NCBI RefSeq assembly: GCF_024029435.1
Contig: NZ_CP097118.1
Location: 1,364,001-1,428,000 of the forward strand
Reading direction: 5' to 3'
Length of the DNA: 64,000 nucleotides
Origin: Fructilactobacillus hinvesii
Lineage (GTDB): Bacteria > Bacillota > Bacilli > Lactobacillales > Lactobacillaceae
In this document: positions 50,818 through 60,766 of the stretch, piece by piece
Position numbering within the stretch: position 1 is the stretch's first letter
Layout: each line of letters starts with the position of its first letter
The notes under the pieces: generated by a model
Seen by the model: the letters and a program-made list of their open reading frames with translations, nothing else
What the model was told of the DNA's origin: nothing
Databases searched by the model: none
Position numbers and translations under genes: made by a program

Positions 50818-52893
50818 TTATTGATCATTATCTGAATCATCATCACTGTGAATGGTGATGTCGTCATGATGGTTAATTTCATTGTCCAGTTGATGAGCAG
50901 CCTGGTTTTCCTTCTTCGTTGCTTTTTGTTCTGCTTCAGAGAAGGTTTCACTTTCGTTTTCAGTTGGTTCATCTTCTGCTGGCATTTTCCCAGTTTTATA
51001 CAGACTCAAAATTTGCTTTTCATCTAACGTTTCGTATTTCAGCAGGGCATCCGCAATTGCTTTGTGCTGTTCCCGGTGTTCTGAAATAATCTTCTTCGCC
51101 ATTTGATGCCCCTCATCGGTGAAGCGTTTAACTTCTTCATCAATGGCATTCGCAGTTTCTTGCGAATACTTCGGTGCTGCGTATGGATCAGCGTTCGGAT
51201 CTTCTAACGTTACCGTTCCAAGCTTGTCAGTCATCCCGTATTGGGTTACCATAGCGCGGGCAATTTGGGTTGCCTGCTGGAAGTCATTAGAAGCTCCAGA
51301 GGACTGGGAGTCGAAGATAATTTCTTCGGCACTGCGACCACCCATCATTCCGGCAATCTGTTCCATCGCATCCTTCTTTGACAGCAACTGTTGGTCTTCC
51401 TTTGGCAACATGATTGCATAGCCACCGGCCCGTCCACGAGGCACAATCGTTACCTTGTGAACCACTCGGGCATCGTTTAAGACCAGCCCCACAATCGTGT
51501 GACCAGCTTCGTGGTTTGCCACCACTTCGCGTTCATGTTGACTAATGACCCGATTCCGCTTGGCTGGACCGGCAATGACCCGATCTTCAGCTTCATCTAG
51601 GTCAGCAGCAGTAATCTCATGACTATTCCGTCGGGCAGCCAGCAAGGCAGCTTCATTTAAGAGGTTTGCCAAGTCGGCTCCCACAAACCCAGGCGTTTGT
51701 TTGGCAATTTCATTCAAATCAACATCCGATGCCATTGGCTTGTCCTTAGCGTGAACCTTTAAGATTGCTTCTCGACCACGCACATCTGGTTGACCGACTA
51801 AGATCTTCCGGTCAAATCGACCCGGACGTGTTAAAGCAGGATCCAGGACATCAGACCGGTTAGTAGCGGCCATCACAATGACCCCTTCATTTCCGGAAAA
51901 TCCGTCCATTTCAACCAGTAATTGGTTCAACGTTTGTTCCCGTTCGTCATGGCCACCGCCCATGCCACTACCCCGACGCCGACCAACGGCATCAATTTCA
52001 TCAATAAAGATGATGGCAGGAGCTGCTTTCTTGGCTTCGGCAAACAAATCTCGAACCCGGCTTGCTCCGACTCCGACAAACATTTCTACGAAGTCCGATC
52101 CAGACAGAGAATAAAACGGCACCCCGGCTTCACCGGCAACCGCTTTGGCCAGTAAGGTCTTCCCTGTTCCGGGAGGTCCTTCAAGTAGCACCCCTTTGGG
52201 AATCGTTGCACCCAAGCTCGTAAATTTCTTGGGATCCTTCAAGAACTCAACGACTTCGACCAGTTCTTGCTTTTCTTCATCTTCACCGGCTACGTCTTTA
52301 AAGCGAACCTTACTTTCAACTGGTTTGGCCTTGGTCTTACCAACCTTCATCACTCCACCAGGGCCACCGGCGCCGCCACCAGCTTGTTTCATCATTAGGT
52401 AAAACAGGTAGATGAAGATTAAGAGTGGTAAGACGGAAACAATCAGGTTAATCCAAAACCCATTTGACTGGGTGGGTTTAGCGTTCACCTTCACGTCATG
52501 TTGTTGGGCAACACTGCTGACTTCCTTAACGGTTGAATCACTCTTCACCAACGTTGTGGTAAAATTCTTAACCTTTGCGCTAGCTTCAGATTTTTCTAAC
52601 CCCTTCTTTGTTACCGTGAAAGATGGCAGACTCCCTGAATTAGCTACTTTAGCTTTTTGGGGGGTCCGATATTCTCCGGTAATCTTATAAATTCCATCCG
52701 TAGACTCAATGCTAAAGTCTTTGACTTTATTAGTTTTCAGGTCTTTGATGAATTGACTGGATTGAATCTTTTGGGACTTTGGTCCATTGCTAGTGCTTCC
52801 ACCAGTTGCAAATAGAACTACTCCCATCGCTAACACAAAAGCAATGATATAAAACAGACTACTTCTAAAAAGTCCATTTTTATTATTTTTCAT
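50818..52893 (-). CDS. ftsH: ATP-dependent zinc metalloprotease FtsH
   Basis: This membrane-anchored AAA+ protease has 691 residues. It has an N-terminal helix (about 11-30), an extracytoplasmic segment and a second helix around [20 protein letters not shown]. Walker A is [17 protein letters not shown], pore motif is FVGVG, the SRH is [20 protein letters not shown], and the protease site is HEAGH. The C-terminus ends in a long acidic His/Asp/Asn-rich tail (from about 650), which is variable among species. It is located below hpt as usual. Confidence 0.97.
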   Translation of the reverse strand: MKNNKNGLFRSSLFYIIAFVLAMGVVLFATGGSTSNGPKSQKIQSSQFIKDLKTNKVKDFSIESTDGIYKITGEYRTPQKAKVANSGSLPSFTVTKKGLEKSEASAKVKNFTTTLVKSDSTVKEVSSVAQQHDVKVNAKPTQSNGFWINLIVSVLPLLIFIYLFYLMMKQAGGGAGGPGGVMKVGKTKAKPVESKVRFKDVAGEDEEKQELVEVVEFLKDPKKFTSLGATIPKGVLLEGPPGTGKTLLAKAVAGEAGVPFYSLSGSDFVEMFVGVGASRVRDLFAEAKKAAPAIIFIDEIDAVGRRRGSGMGGGHDEREQTLNQLLVEMDGFSGNEGVIVMAATNRSDVLDPALTRPGRFDRKILVGQPDVRGREAILKVHAKDKPMASDVDLNEIAKQTPGFVGADLANLLNEAALLAARRNSHEITAADLDEAEDRVIAGPAKRNRVISQHEREVVANHEAGHTIVGLVLNDARVVHKVTIVPRGRAGGYAIMLPKEDQQLLSKKDAMEQIAGMMGGRSAEEIIFDSQSSGASNDFQQATQIARAMVTQYGMTDKLGTVTLEDPNADPYAAPKYSQETANAIDEEVKRFTDEGHQMAKKIISEHREQHKAIADALLKYETLDEKQILSLYKTGKMPAEDEPTENESETFSEAEQKATKKENQAAHQLDNEINHHDDITIHSDDDSDNDQ

Positions 52894-52961
52894 TTGTGTC
52901 CTCCAATTTGATTAAATTAACATACAAAATCTTATCACTTTTCGAAACCAGAGACGACTGA

Positions 52962-53504
52962 TTACCCTTGATAAATTTCAGGCTTCAAAATTCCCACGTA
53001 CGGTAAATTACGGTATTTGCCTTGATAATCCAGTCCGTAGCCCACTAAAAATTCGTTAGGGACGTTAAATCCAACGTAATCAGCACTAATTCCTTCTATC
53101 TGGCGTGCTTCTGGTTTATCCATTAACATGCAAACCTGAACAGAAGCGGCTCCTCGCTTAGCAAAGAGCTTCTTCAAGTAGGCTAAGGTATTTCCGGTAT
53201 CAACAATATCATCAACTAATAAGACGTCGCGCCCAGTTACATCTTCATCAATATCCTTTACCATCTGAATCTCACCACTGGATTCGGTTCCCCCGTGGTA
53301 ACTAGAAACGTCAATAAAATCGATATCCATGTAAAGATCCATCTGCTTAATTAAATCTGCTGTAAAGGGAACGGCTCCTTTGAGAACACAAATGACCAGC
53401 GGCTTTTTGCCTTGATAATCATGCGTAAGTTGCTTGCCGAGCCGTTGACAGGCTGCCCGAATCTTTGCTTCGCTATACAAAATTGTTTGGATATCGTCGT
53501 TCAT
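52962..53504 (-). CDS. hpt: Hypoxanthine phosphoribosyltransferase
   Basis: Hpt salvages hypoxanthine and guanine. The ATG at 53504 (MNDDIQTILYS) follows GAAAGGAAAAACG and gives 180 residues. The PRPP-binding motif is DVLLVDDIVDTGNTL, and the N-terminal catalytic loop is LVICVLKGAVPFTADLI. Its start lies inside the tilS 3' end (32-bp overlap), the conserved tilS-hpt-ftsH arrangement. Confidence 0.96.
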   Translation of the reverse strand: MNDDIQTILYSEAKIRAACQRLGKQLTHDYQGKKPLVICVLKGAVPFTADLIKQMDLYMDIDFIDVSSYHGGTESSGEIQMVKDIDEDVTGRDVLLVDDIVDTGNTLAYLKKLFAKRGAASVQVCMLMDKPEARQIEGISADYVGFNVPNEFLVGYGLDYQGKYRNLPYVGILKPEIYQG

Positions 53505-54876
53505 CGTTTTTCCTTTCATGCTTAATCACTAATCGATACTGCTGGGCCGTTTCCGGTGGGGTTTGAAAACTAACTTTGTAGCCCAAGACTGCTTGCACCA
53601 CATGCGTAGCGGTTTCTAACACCAAACACTGGGAACGTCGTTCTCGAGGGACCTTTTGGTCAATGAGCACCCGCCGAACCCGTTGCGAATGTCCCTTAGG
53701 AAGGGCCACTCGGTCTGTAGCTTGCCACAAACGGGCACGGAGCGGCAACTGTGCCTCCGTCAACCACAAAGAATGGTAAGTAACGTCAGTTGGCAACAAT
53801 TGATCAGGCTGAAAAACCCCAAATTGACCCAGCAACGGAAGTTCATACCAGTGGTTTAATACTACCATAAACGGCGCTATGGCTTGTGGATTTTCTTGCA
53901 AATTATCTGATTTTTTTTGAAATCGCAGGAGCTGATACCGCTTTTGAAACTGCCACTGCTGGCCTAAGTCGAGCTCCCCTTGCGGTTTATTCGGATTTTG
54001 AACTAAGGTTAATAACTCTTGCAGCTTAGCCGCAGGAAGCCCCTGGGTAGGGAAAAGGCGTCGCCACAATGCCTGCAGTAAAGAAGGTAAAACCGGTTCG
54101 TCCGCCGCTTGCAATTGGTACGTGAGTTCCTCTCCCGTTTGCCAGAGTCGCTCTTGATCGATCAACCGGTCTGAAAGTAATTGGTATTGCTTTTCTAAGC
54201 GTTGCAGATTGGAAGCAAAGTGGGCGAGGTGCTCCCCTGCCTGTGGGTTTTCTCGTTCTAACGCCGGTAAAACGTGATGGCGTACCCGATTTCTGCTAAC
54301 CGCATCCGTCTGGTTTGTCTGATCCTCAAACCAGGTTAAGTGGTAAAAACGGGCGTAACGCACTAGCTCTCGTTTAGGCACATCTAACAAGGGGCGGAGA
54401 AGTTGCCCCGTAAAAAAGGGCCGCTGGGAGCGCATCGCCGTAGCGTTAAACACATCTGCTGATCTGGTTAATCGCATTAACACCGTTTCTGCCTGATCGT
54501 TTTGATGGTGCGCTAGTATTACCGCTGCAGCCTGGTGTTCTGCTACCAGCCGATGGAAAAACGCATAACGAGCCATCCGGGCTTGCTCTTCCACTCCACG
54601 GGTTAAGGAAGCATGCTCCCAGTGAAATACAACGATGGGAAGGTGATGAGTCCCGCAGTACCGCCGCAAAAAGTCTTCCTCTGCTCGACTCTGCGGCCGC
54701 AACTGGTGATTCACATGAGCCACTAGCAACGGCCAGTCTGGTCGAGCCACTCGTTCTAACAAATGAAGCAATACCATCGAATCCACCCCCCCAGAAACAG
54801 CCACAATCAGGGGGGCACCGGGAGTTAGGGATGCTTTTGTTAAAATTTGTCGTACTCGTTGTTCTAATTCGGTCAT
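53473..54876 (-). CDS. tilS: tRNA(Ile)-lysidine synthase
   Basis: TilS modifies C34 of tRNA-Ile(CAU) to lysidine so that it reads AUA. The 467-residue protein has the PP-loop SGGVDS at 28-33 (VAVSGGVDSMVLLHLL), the substrate motif HHQNDQAETVLMRLTRS, the RPLLDVPKRELVRYA segment, and a TilS C-terminal domain. It overlaps hpt and follows yabR. Confidence 0.96.
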   Translation of the reverse strand: MTELEQRVRQILTKASLTPGAPLIVAVSGGVDSMVLLHLLERVARPDWPLLVAHVNHQLRPQSRAEEDFLRRYCGTHHLPIVVFHWEHASLTRGVEEQARMARYAFFHRLVAEHQAAAVILAHHQNDQAETVLMRLTRSADVFNATAMRSQRPFFTGQLLRPLLDVPKRELVRYARFYHLTWFEDQTNQTDAVSRNRVRHHVLPALERENPQAGEHLAHFASNLQRLEKQYQLLSDRLIDQERLWQTGEELTYQLQAADEPVLPSLLQALWRRLFPTQGLPAAKLQELLTLVQNPNKPQGELDLGQQWQFQKRYQLLRFQKKSDNLQENPQAIAPFMVVLNHWYELPLLGQFGVFQPDQLLPTDVTYHSLWLTEAQLPLRARLWQATDRVALPKGHSQRVRRVLIDQKVPRERRSQCLVLETATHVVQAVLGYKVSFQTPPETAQQYRLVIKHERKNDERRYPNNFV

Positions 54877-54891
54877 CGTTCTCCTCGAATT

Positions 54892-54918
54892 AAAAAAGCC
54901 GAACCCCGCTGGTTCAGC
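54892..54918 (-). terminator. Terminator after yabR
   Basis: GCTGAACC-AGCG-GGTTCGGC on the minus strand ends in T6, separating yabR from tilS. Confidence 0.8.
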
Positions 54919-54927
54919 TCCCGTAAC

Positions 54928-55386
54928 TTAATTACGACGGCCCCCACGACCGCCCCGTTTACCTTCTGTATTTTTCTTCAAATCCGAAAGCCGACTCTCA
55001 CTTTGCTTTAAAAAACTGGATAACATGTCATCAAACTTTTCATCTTTAGTTTCTTCATGATGGGTTGAGTTCGATTGAGCAGCGGACGCATAGCGATGAG
55101 TCGATGTACTCTTCGGCCGATGCTGTTCGTGGGACTCTTTTTTAGTTGGCTGTGGTTGCGCTTTTCGAATCGACAAACCAATCTTGCCATCAGCCCCAAT
55201 CTTGGTCACCTTCACCTTGACAACGTCTCCCACTGCCAAAACATCGTGAATATCTTTGACGTACCCGTCGGCAACCTGACTAATGTGAACGAGCCCAGTT
55301 TGATGGTTGCCTAAATCAATAAATGCTCCAAATCCGGTAATTCCAGAAACTTTTCCCGTAAGGATTTCTCCAACTTCAAGCGCCAA
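54928..55386 (-). CDS. yabR: S1 RNA-binding domain protein (YabR/GSP13-like)
   Basis: The 152-residue product has one S1 domain at residues 1-75 (GEILTGKVSGITGFGAFIDLG, GLVHISQVADGYVKDI). A low-complexity basic and Ser/His-rich region follows, ending with GKRGGRGGRRN, which suggests RNA binding. In Bacillus the homologue is associated with ribosomes; its precise role is unknown. It is between divIC and tilS in the standard order. The ATG follows GAGGAACGATTTTTTG. Confidence 0.88.
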   Translation of the reverse strand: MALEVGEILTGKVSGITGFGAFIDLGNHQTGLVHISQVADGYVKDIHDVLAVGDVVKVKVTKIGADGKIGLSIRKAQPQPTKKESHEQHRPKSTSTHRYASAAQSNSTHHEETKDEKFDDMLSSFLKQSESRLSDLKKNTEGKRGGRGGRRN

Positions 55387-55444
55387 AAAATCGTTCCTCC
55401 TCAGTTAAATTGTTATCATTATAGCATAAAATCAGTTCAACGCG

Positions 55445-55480
55445 AAAAAAGCGAAAACCCCTTGGGTTTTCGCTTTTTTA
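55445..55480 (-). terminator. Terminator of divIC, overlapping its stop codon
   Basis: AAAAAAGCGAAAACCC and its complement form a 16-bp stem over four bases with T6; the divIC TAA lies within the base of the stem. Confidence 0.88.
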
Positions 55481-55849
55481 TTTGTTCACAAAGTGATAGT
55501 TGGTTTCACCCTGCTTGCCATAGTCGTACTTATTGTGAGCGAGCGCCTTCACATAGTCCTCGTTTTGCAAACGTTCGCTTCTTTTTTGGAGCCGTTGTTG
55601 CTCCCGTTTTCGCTTTTGCAACGTCGTCTGTTCCTGACGAATGTCTTGGTGCATCGACCGAATTTGAGCATTGGTGGTCACCAACTGAATCCCCAAAATC
55701 ACGAATACTACTCCAAAAACACCAATTAATAGGGCTGCTCGGCGGATGCGCCGTTTCACAAGGGCACGATTGTGACCTGATTGATGAGAAGGACGTGATC
55801 CAATCGCTTCATGCAATTGAGCCACATTACTCTTTTCGTTATTCACCAA
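55478..55849 (-). CDS. divIC: Septum formation initiator DivIC/FtsB family
   Basis: The 123-residue bitopic protein has a cytoplasmic N-terminus of about 38 residues ending in RRIRR, one membrane helix (39-57) and a coiled coil (about 60-100, TNAQIRSMHQDIRQEQTTLQ...). It closes with the NEDYVKALAHNKYDYGKQGE motif typical of DivIC. It works with FtsL and DivIB to activate septal wall synthesis. It is located between rqcP and yabR, as in other Firmicutes. Confidence 0.93.
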   Translation of the reverse strand: MVNNEKSNVAQLHEAIGSRPSHQSGHNRALVKRRIRRAALLIGVFGVVFVILGIQLVTTNAQIRSMHQDIRQEQTTLQKRKREQQRLQKRSERLQNEDYVKALAHNKYDYGKQGETNYHFVNK

Positions 55850-55909
55850 CGATCACCTCTCACCTTGATTATTATTCTTGTTAATCATGATACAACAAGA
55901 ACTTGTACT

Positions 55910-56197
55910 TTACAATAATTCATCGGCTTCTTTTTGATAATCCCGTTGGTATTCTTCATTCACAACTTCATACATTCCAATGGCATCCGTTTTTTTTGTG
56001 GTTTGTAAAAGAGCAACCACCCGAATGGTTAGGGTTTTGTTTCCAAACTGAATCATCACTTTGTCGCCTACTCCCACCTTACTAGCTGACTTTGCTGGTT
56101 TCTCGTTAATCAAAACTCGACCTTGATCAGCAATTTGCTTTGCGACAGAGCGCCGTTTGATGATCCGTGAGAGCTTTAAAAATTTATCAATTCTCAT
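55910..56197 (-). CDS. rqcP: RNA-binding S4 domain protein RqcP (YabO)
   Basis: RqcP assists RqcH in alanine tailing of nascent chains on stalled 50S subunits. The 95-residue protein opens with the S4 motif MRIDKFLKLSRIIKRRSVAKQIADQGRVLIN and continues GDKVMIQFGNKTLTIRVVAL. Its start overlaps the mfd end by 11 bp. The identification rests on the S4 domain, size and the mfd-rqcP-divIC order. Confidence 0.9.
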   Translation of the reverse strand: MRIDKFLKLSRIIKRRSVAKQIADQGRVLINEKPAKSASKVGVGDKVMIQFGNKTLTIRVVALLQTTKKTDAIGMYEVVNEEYQRDYQKEADELL

Positions 56198-59100
56198 TTG
56201 TTTCTCCTTTACGTGCTGCTGGTTTAGCTTTTTCTAATGCTTGTACCAATCGGTTTAATTCATTAAGCCAGTCTGCTTCTTGCATGGTTGGCTGGATGAT
56301 CAGTTTCAGTTGAAACCGTCCCGTTACCATTTTTACCGTCGCCCGAAAATCAGTGGTGGCAATGGCACGGAGCAAGTCCTGGCTGCGATAAATTTGTGAT
56401 CCTTGCTTACTAATAGTGATCAGAATCGTGTGATCAGTTCGTTTAATCTGGTCCACCAGAGCGTAGTCTGCAACCATTTTGATAAAATCGACCGTCAAGA
56501 GGTTGGCCACTGCCACTGGATACTCACCAAACCGGTCAATTAAGTCACTCTGTAATTCCGTAAACTGGTCCTCACTGTCTAGTTGGCGCATCCGTTTGTA
56601 TAGTTCAATCTTTTGCTGAGGATCCGTAATGTAACGGCTAGGAAGGTACGCTTCGATCCCCAACTCAATCTGGGCATCCGTTTTAACCGACTGCCGCTGT
56701 TGTCCCTGCTTTTGGGCGACTGCATTGTTTAACATTTGCGTGTACATGTCATACCCAACCGAATCAATGAAACCATGCTGGGCGCGTCCCAAGACGTTCC
56801 CTGCTCCTCGAATCGAAAGATCCCGCATGGCCACCTTGAACCCAGATCCTAACTCAGTAAAGTCCTTAATGGCTTCCAAGCGGTTTTCTCCTGCCTCGGT
56901 CAGTACCTTATTGGGTTGATACATAAAGTAGGCCTGTCCTACTCGGTTACTCCGGCCAATTCGGCCCCGAATTTGATACAACTGAGCCAATCCCATTCGG
57001 TCAGCATCCTCCACAAACAACGTATTAACGTTGGGCATATCAACTCCGGTTTCAATGATCGTGGTGGTCACCAGCACGTCGTAGTCCCCGTTCATGAAGT
57101 CATACAAAATTTGTTCCATCTGGTGTTCGGTCATCTGACCATGAATGTAACCAATCCGGGCATCCGGCAATAAGGTTTGCAGTTGATCAACCTTGGCCTC
57201 AATGTCTTTAACCCGATTATGCAGGTAAAAAACCTGGCCATCGCGTTGTAGTTCTCGTCGAATTCCGTCCACAATGGCCGCGTCATTTTGTTCCATCACG
57301 TAGGTCTGAATGGGATAGCGGTTGGCTGGTGGGGTTTCAATTACAGATAAGTCTCTGACGCCCATCATCGACATGTTGAGGGTTCGCGGAATGGGAGTCG
57401 CCGTTAGTGTTAACACGTCCACGTTCTTTTTCAATTCCTTCAATTTTTCCTTGTGTTTGACTCCAAAACGTTGCTCTTCGTCCACAATTAACAAACCTAA
57501 ATCATGGTACTGCACATCGTTTGAAAGCAGCCGATGAGTTCCAATTACAATGTCTAACTGACCGGCCTTTAAATCGGCTAACGTTTGCTTGGTCTGGCGG
57601 GCACTGTTAAACCGTGACAACACTCCAATTGCGACCGGAAAGTTTTCAAACCGACTGGTCAACGTTTCATAGTGTTGCTGGGCCAGTACGGTGGTGGGCA
57701 CCAGAAAGGCAACCTGTTTACCGGCCTCAACCGCTTTAAAAGCGGCCCGCATTGCTACCTCTGTTTTCCCGTACCCAACGTCCCCAACTAACAAGCGATC
57801 CATCGGATGGGGTTGTTCCATGTCATGTTTAATTTCATTCGTACTTCGAATTTGATCCGGCGTTGGTTGGTACGGAAAGGCCGCTTCAAATTCGAGTTGA
57901 TAGTCATCATCCTCTGGAAAAGCAAAGCCTGGGGTCTGTTCTCGTTGGGCGTACAAATTGACCAATTCGTCTGCCATGTCATCAACTTTTTTAGCAACCT
58001 TACTCTTGGTCTTTGCCCATTCATTGCCCCCAAGTTTGTTGAGGCTGGGGTGTTGGTCTTCTGCGGCCACGTACTTTTGAATCAAATTTAACTGCGTGAC
58101 GGGAATGAAGATATGGGCATCGTTGCGATAGGTAATCGTCAGGTAATCCTGATGCTTACCATCCACTTCCATCGTTTGCATCCCGTCGTAACGTCCAATT
58201 CCGTGGTTAACGTGGACCACGTAATCACCCGGTTTTAGATCCGTATAACTCTTGATGCGTTCGGCATTGGTAAAGCGTTGCTGCCGAACCCGACGGGGGT
58301 GCTGGCGTTCACTTACCCGTTGAAAGAGTTCGTGCTCAGTGATCACGGCTAGATTAGCGTCTGGCAGTTCAAACCCCATGGTGAGGTTCCCCGTTACAAT
58401 CTGAACCTGATTAGGAACTAACTGGTCAATGCTGGTCGCGTTACAGTGAATTTCAAAATCCTGAAAGGTTTGTTGCACTTGGGTCAGCCGCTCTTCGTTA
58501 GCCACAACCACCACCACCGTGGTTAACGCCGCCTGGTAGCGCTCCATTTCCGTTTTCAGCAGGGGCATTTGACTAAAGAAGCGTTGCATCGGCCGCACCG
58601 TAACGTTCACGATTTCATCTAAGCGTAACCGGCCTAAGCCCTTTTGAAATAGTGATAACAAAAGCCACGGTTGGTGACTAGCACCTAACACCGTGGAGAG
58701 GTTTAAACTAACCGGTTGGTCGGAAAATAGCTGGTGTTGCTCTGCTACTGACGCTTTCCAGTTCTGCTCGTCTTGTTCTAACTGCTGATTAGCGTCTCGA
58801 ATCCGAGCATAGTCATCAAAGACCACGATTCCATCTGGGGAAAGATAGTCTAATAATGAGGTTTCCTTTTGAAACAAATCATGAGCATAAATTTGCCACT
58901 CAGGATTAGTCACCTTGGTTTGCAAATCCTGGATTAAAGCGGCAATGTGCTCCTGTAAGGCTTGATCTTGGACTGATTGCAACTGTTTTTGGAAGCGACG
59001 AACGGCTTGTTCTCGATCCTGCGTGGTCGGCAAAAAATCAGTAGCCGGTAAAACGGTCACCGTCGTTTCATTCTCGATGCTCCGTTGACTAGCAGGGTCA

Positions 59101-59714
59101 AAACTTCGCAGGGAATCAATTTCTGTATCAAAAAAATCGAGGCGCACGGGATTTTCCGCATTGAGGGGATAAATATCCACAATCGAGCCTCGTACCGCAA
59201 ATTCACCTGGCACAGCCACCAAATTCTTCCGACTGTAGCCCATGGCTGCTAGTCGTTGCTGTAACTGGGTTAGATCAAAATCATCTCCAAGGTGAACCAC
59301 TAATTGAGCCGTTGCAAAATCAGCTGGCTGTGGTAATGCCCGTTTGAGTCCTGCGGTCGACGCCACTACGATGGCGGGGGCTCCAACTTGCAATGCATGC
59401 AGAGCCTGCACCCGTTCGGAGCGAAATTCTGGGGAACTAGTGGCAACTTCCGCTGCCAGTAATTCTTCGGCGGGAAACAGGTAAACGGGGATGTCACTTA
59501 CGCCTTCACTAAACTCCTTCACGGCTTGTTCCGCGTGTTCCAACGTATCCGTCACGTAGAGAAGCGGCTTAGCGTGGTCCTTAACAATCGTTTCTAACAA
59601 TAATTTTTGGGCAATGCCACTGGTACCAGTTACTAACTGTCGCTTACTCTTCGTTAAGTTCGCTTGAATTTGTTGATATTGGGGTAATGCTTGAAAAACT
59701 TGAGTTAAATTCAC
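56187..59714 (-). CDS. mfd: Transcription-repair coupling factor Mfd
   Basis: Mfd displaces stalled RNA polymerase and recruits UvrA. The 1175-residue protein shows the UvrB-like N-terminal domains (VTGTSGIAQKLLL, YPLNAENPVRLDFFDTEIDSLRSFDP). The RNAP-interaction Tudor-like domain is GDYVVHVNHGIGRYDGMQTM. The SF2 helicase has LLVGDVGYGKTEVAMRAAF, DEEQRFGVKHKE and RGRIGRSNRVG, and a TRCF C-terminal domain follows. It is full length. It is followed at once by rqcP. Confidence 0.97.
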   Translation of the reverse strand: MNLTQVFQALPQYQQIQANLTKSKRQLVTGTSGIAQKLLLETIVKDHAKPLLYVTDTLEHAEQAVKEFSEGVSDIPVYLFPAEELLAAEVATSSPEFRSERVQALHALQVGAPAIVVASTAGLKRALPQPADFATAQLVVHLGDDFDLTQLQQRLAAMGYSRKNLVAVPGEFAVRGSIVDIYPLNAENPVRLDFFDTEIDSLRSFDPASQRSIENETTVTVLPATDFLPTTQDREQAVRRFQKQLQSVQDQALQEHIAALIQDLQTKVTNPEWQIYAHDLFQKETSLLDYLSPDGIVVFDDYARIRDANQQLEQDEQNWKASVAEQHQLFSDQPVSLNLSTVLGASHQPWLLLSLFQKGLGRLRLDEIVNVTVRPMQRFFSQMPLLKTEMERYQAALTTVVVVVANEERLTQVQQTFQDFEIHCNATSIDQLVPNQVQIVTGNLTMGFELPDANLAVITEHELFQRVSERQHPRRVRQQRFTNAERIKSYTDLKPGDYVVHVNHGIGRYDGMQTMEVDGKHQDYLTITYRNDAHIFIPVTQLNLIQKYVAAEDQHPSLNKLGGNEWAKTKSKVAKKVDDMADELVNLYAQREQTPGFAFPEDDDYQLEFEAAFPYQPTPDQIRSTNEIKHDMEQPHPMDRLLVGDVGYGKTEVAMRAAFKAVEAGKQVAFLVPTTVLAQQHYETLTSRFENFPVAIGVLSRFNSARQTKQTLADLKAGQLDIVIGTHRLLSNDVQYHDLGLLIVDEEQRFGVKHKEKLKELKKNVDVLTLTATPIPRTLNMSMMGVRDLSVIETPPANRYPIQTYVMEQNDAAIVDGIRRELQRDGQVFYLHNRVKDIEAKVDQLQTLLPDARIGYIHGQMTEHQMEQILYDFMNGDYDVLVTTTIIETGVDMPNVNTLFVEDADRMGLAQLYQIRGRIGRSNRVGQAYFMYQPNKVLTEAGENRLEAIKDFTELGSGFKVAMRDLSIRGAGNVLGRAQHGFIDSVGYDMYTQMLNNAVAQKQGQQRQSVKTDAQIELGIEAYLPSRYITDPQQKIELYKRMRQLDSEDQFTELQSDLIDRFGEYPVAVANLLTVDFIKMVADYALVDQIKRTDHTILITISKQGSQIYRSQDLLRAIATTDFRATVKMVTGRFQLKLIIQPTMQEADWLNELNRLVQALEKAKPAARKGETNEN

Positions 59715-59738
59715 AACAATCCTTTCTGACCGACTTGC

Positions 59739-60296
59739 CTAGTTAAAGCGATTTTCGAGGGTCGGAAAATCGGCCCCGGCGATCCACTCATCTAACGCCT
59801 GTGTCGTGTGATCCAAGGCTTCCACCAGTGGTCCTTGTTGTTCTAAACTGAACTGACTGAGTACGTATTTAACCACGCTTTCGTGCTTCGGGTGATCTGT
59901 TCCAATCTTAATTCGATTAAACTGGTCGGTCTTTAGGTGTGCAATCAAACTTTTAATCCCATTATGACCGCCAGCGGATCCATGGGTGCGCAGGCGAATC
60001 CGCCCCACGTGCAGATCCATATCATCGTAAACCACCACTATGTCTTCTAAATCCAATTGGTAAAAGGCCATTAGGGGGCGTACTGCCCGTCCGGACTCAT
60101 TCATGTAGGTCGTTGGTTTAACCAAAAGCACTTTTTCCCCGTCGATAAAACCACTGCCCAGGTCTGCTTCCATTTTATGTTGATTCACCTCAATTTGGTG
60201 GTCCTTGGCAAATTGATCGATTGCCATAAAGCCCGTGTTATGCCGGGTTCCTTCGTACTTAACCCCCACGTTTCCTAATCCTACAATCATTTTCAT
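59739..60296 (-). CDS. pth: Peptidyl-tRNA hydrolase
   Basis: Pth recycles peptidyl-tRNAs released from ribosomes. The 185-residue protein has GLGNVGVKYEGTRHNTGFM with catalytic His19, VVYDDMDLHVGRIRLRTHGSAGGHNGIKSL, and the C-terminal YVLSQFSLEQQ. It lies 24 bp upstream of mfd. The ATG at 60296 follows AAGGAGTAATTAG. Confidence 0.97.
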   Translation of the reverse strand: MKMIVGLGNVGVKYEGTRHNTGFMAIDQFAKDHQIEVNQHKMEADLGSGFIDGEKVLLVKPTTYMNESGRAVRPLMAFYQLDLEDIVVVYDDMDLHVGRIRLRTHGSAGGHNGIKSLIAHLKTDQFNRIKIGTDHPKHESVVKYVLSQFSLEQQGPLVEALDHTTQALDEWIAGADFPTLENRFN

Positions 60297-60325
60297 GCTA
60301 ATTACTCCTTTGTTTTTTCACTAAG

Positions 60326-60357
60326 CAGAAAAAGAGACTGGCTACATTCCACCCTCT
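60326..60357 (-). terminator. Probable terminator of the mazF unit
   Basis: AGAGG-TGG and CCA-TCTCT pair with one mismatch on the minus strand, followed by T5, 24 bp after the mazF stop. Confidence 0.6.
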
Positions 60358-60380
60358 TCGCTTAACTATGTATGTTCCAT

Positions 60381-60734
60381 TTAATCGGTTCCCACACTCA
60401 GGGCAAGGGCCTGATTAACCTGCCCCATGATGGTTGCCGATAAATGGGTCACCTTATCGCGCAATCGTTGTTTATCAATGGTGCGAATTTGTTCTAATAA
60501 AATCACTGAATCTCGTTCAATGCCAGTTTGTTTGGCAGCGATGGCAATGTGAGTTGGCATCCGTGGCTTACTAATCTGGGCCGTAATTGCAGCAACAATT
60601 ACCGTTGGGCTGTAGCGATTCCCAATGTCATTTTGAATCACCAATACCGGACGCAGCCCCCCTTGTTCCGAGCCAACCACCGGTGATAAATCAGCAAAAA
60701 AAACATCACCACGCTTAATGGACGTTTCCCTCAT
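60381..60734 (-). CDS. mazF: MazF/NdoA-family mRNA interferase toxin
   Basis: The product is a ribosome-independent endoribonuclease closely resembling Bacillus NdoA (EndoA), which cuts at UACAU. The 117-residue protein retains [48 protein letters not shown] as start, with the catalytic arginine and threonine in place, and [21 protein letters not shown]. The ATG is 9 nt from AAAGG. It follows a small gene in antitoxin position and alr, as in Firmicutes generally. It looks intact, which implies that something neutralises it. Confidence 0.94.
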   Translation of the reverse strand: MRETSIKRGDVFFADLSPVVGSEQGGLRPVLVIQNDIGNRYSPTVIVAAITAQISKPRMPTHIAIAAKQTGIERDSVILLEQIRTIDKQRLRDKVTHLSATIMGQVNQALALSVGTD

Positions 60735-60766
60735 TCAATCTAACCTTTCGTTCTTAAAGTCTGTGG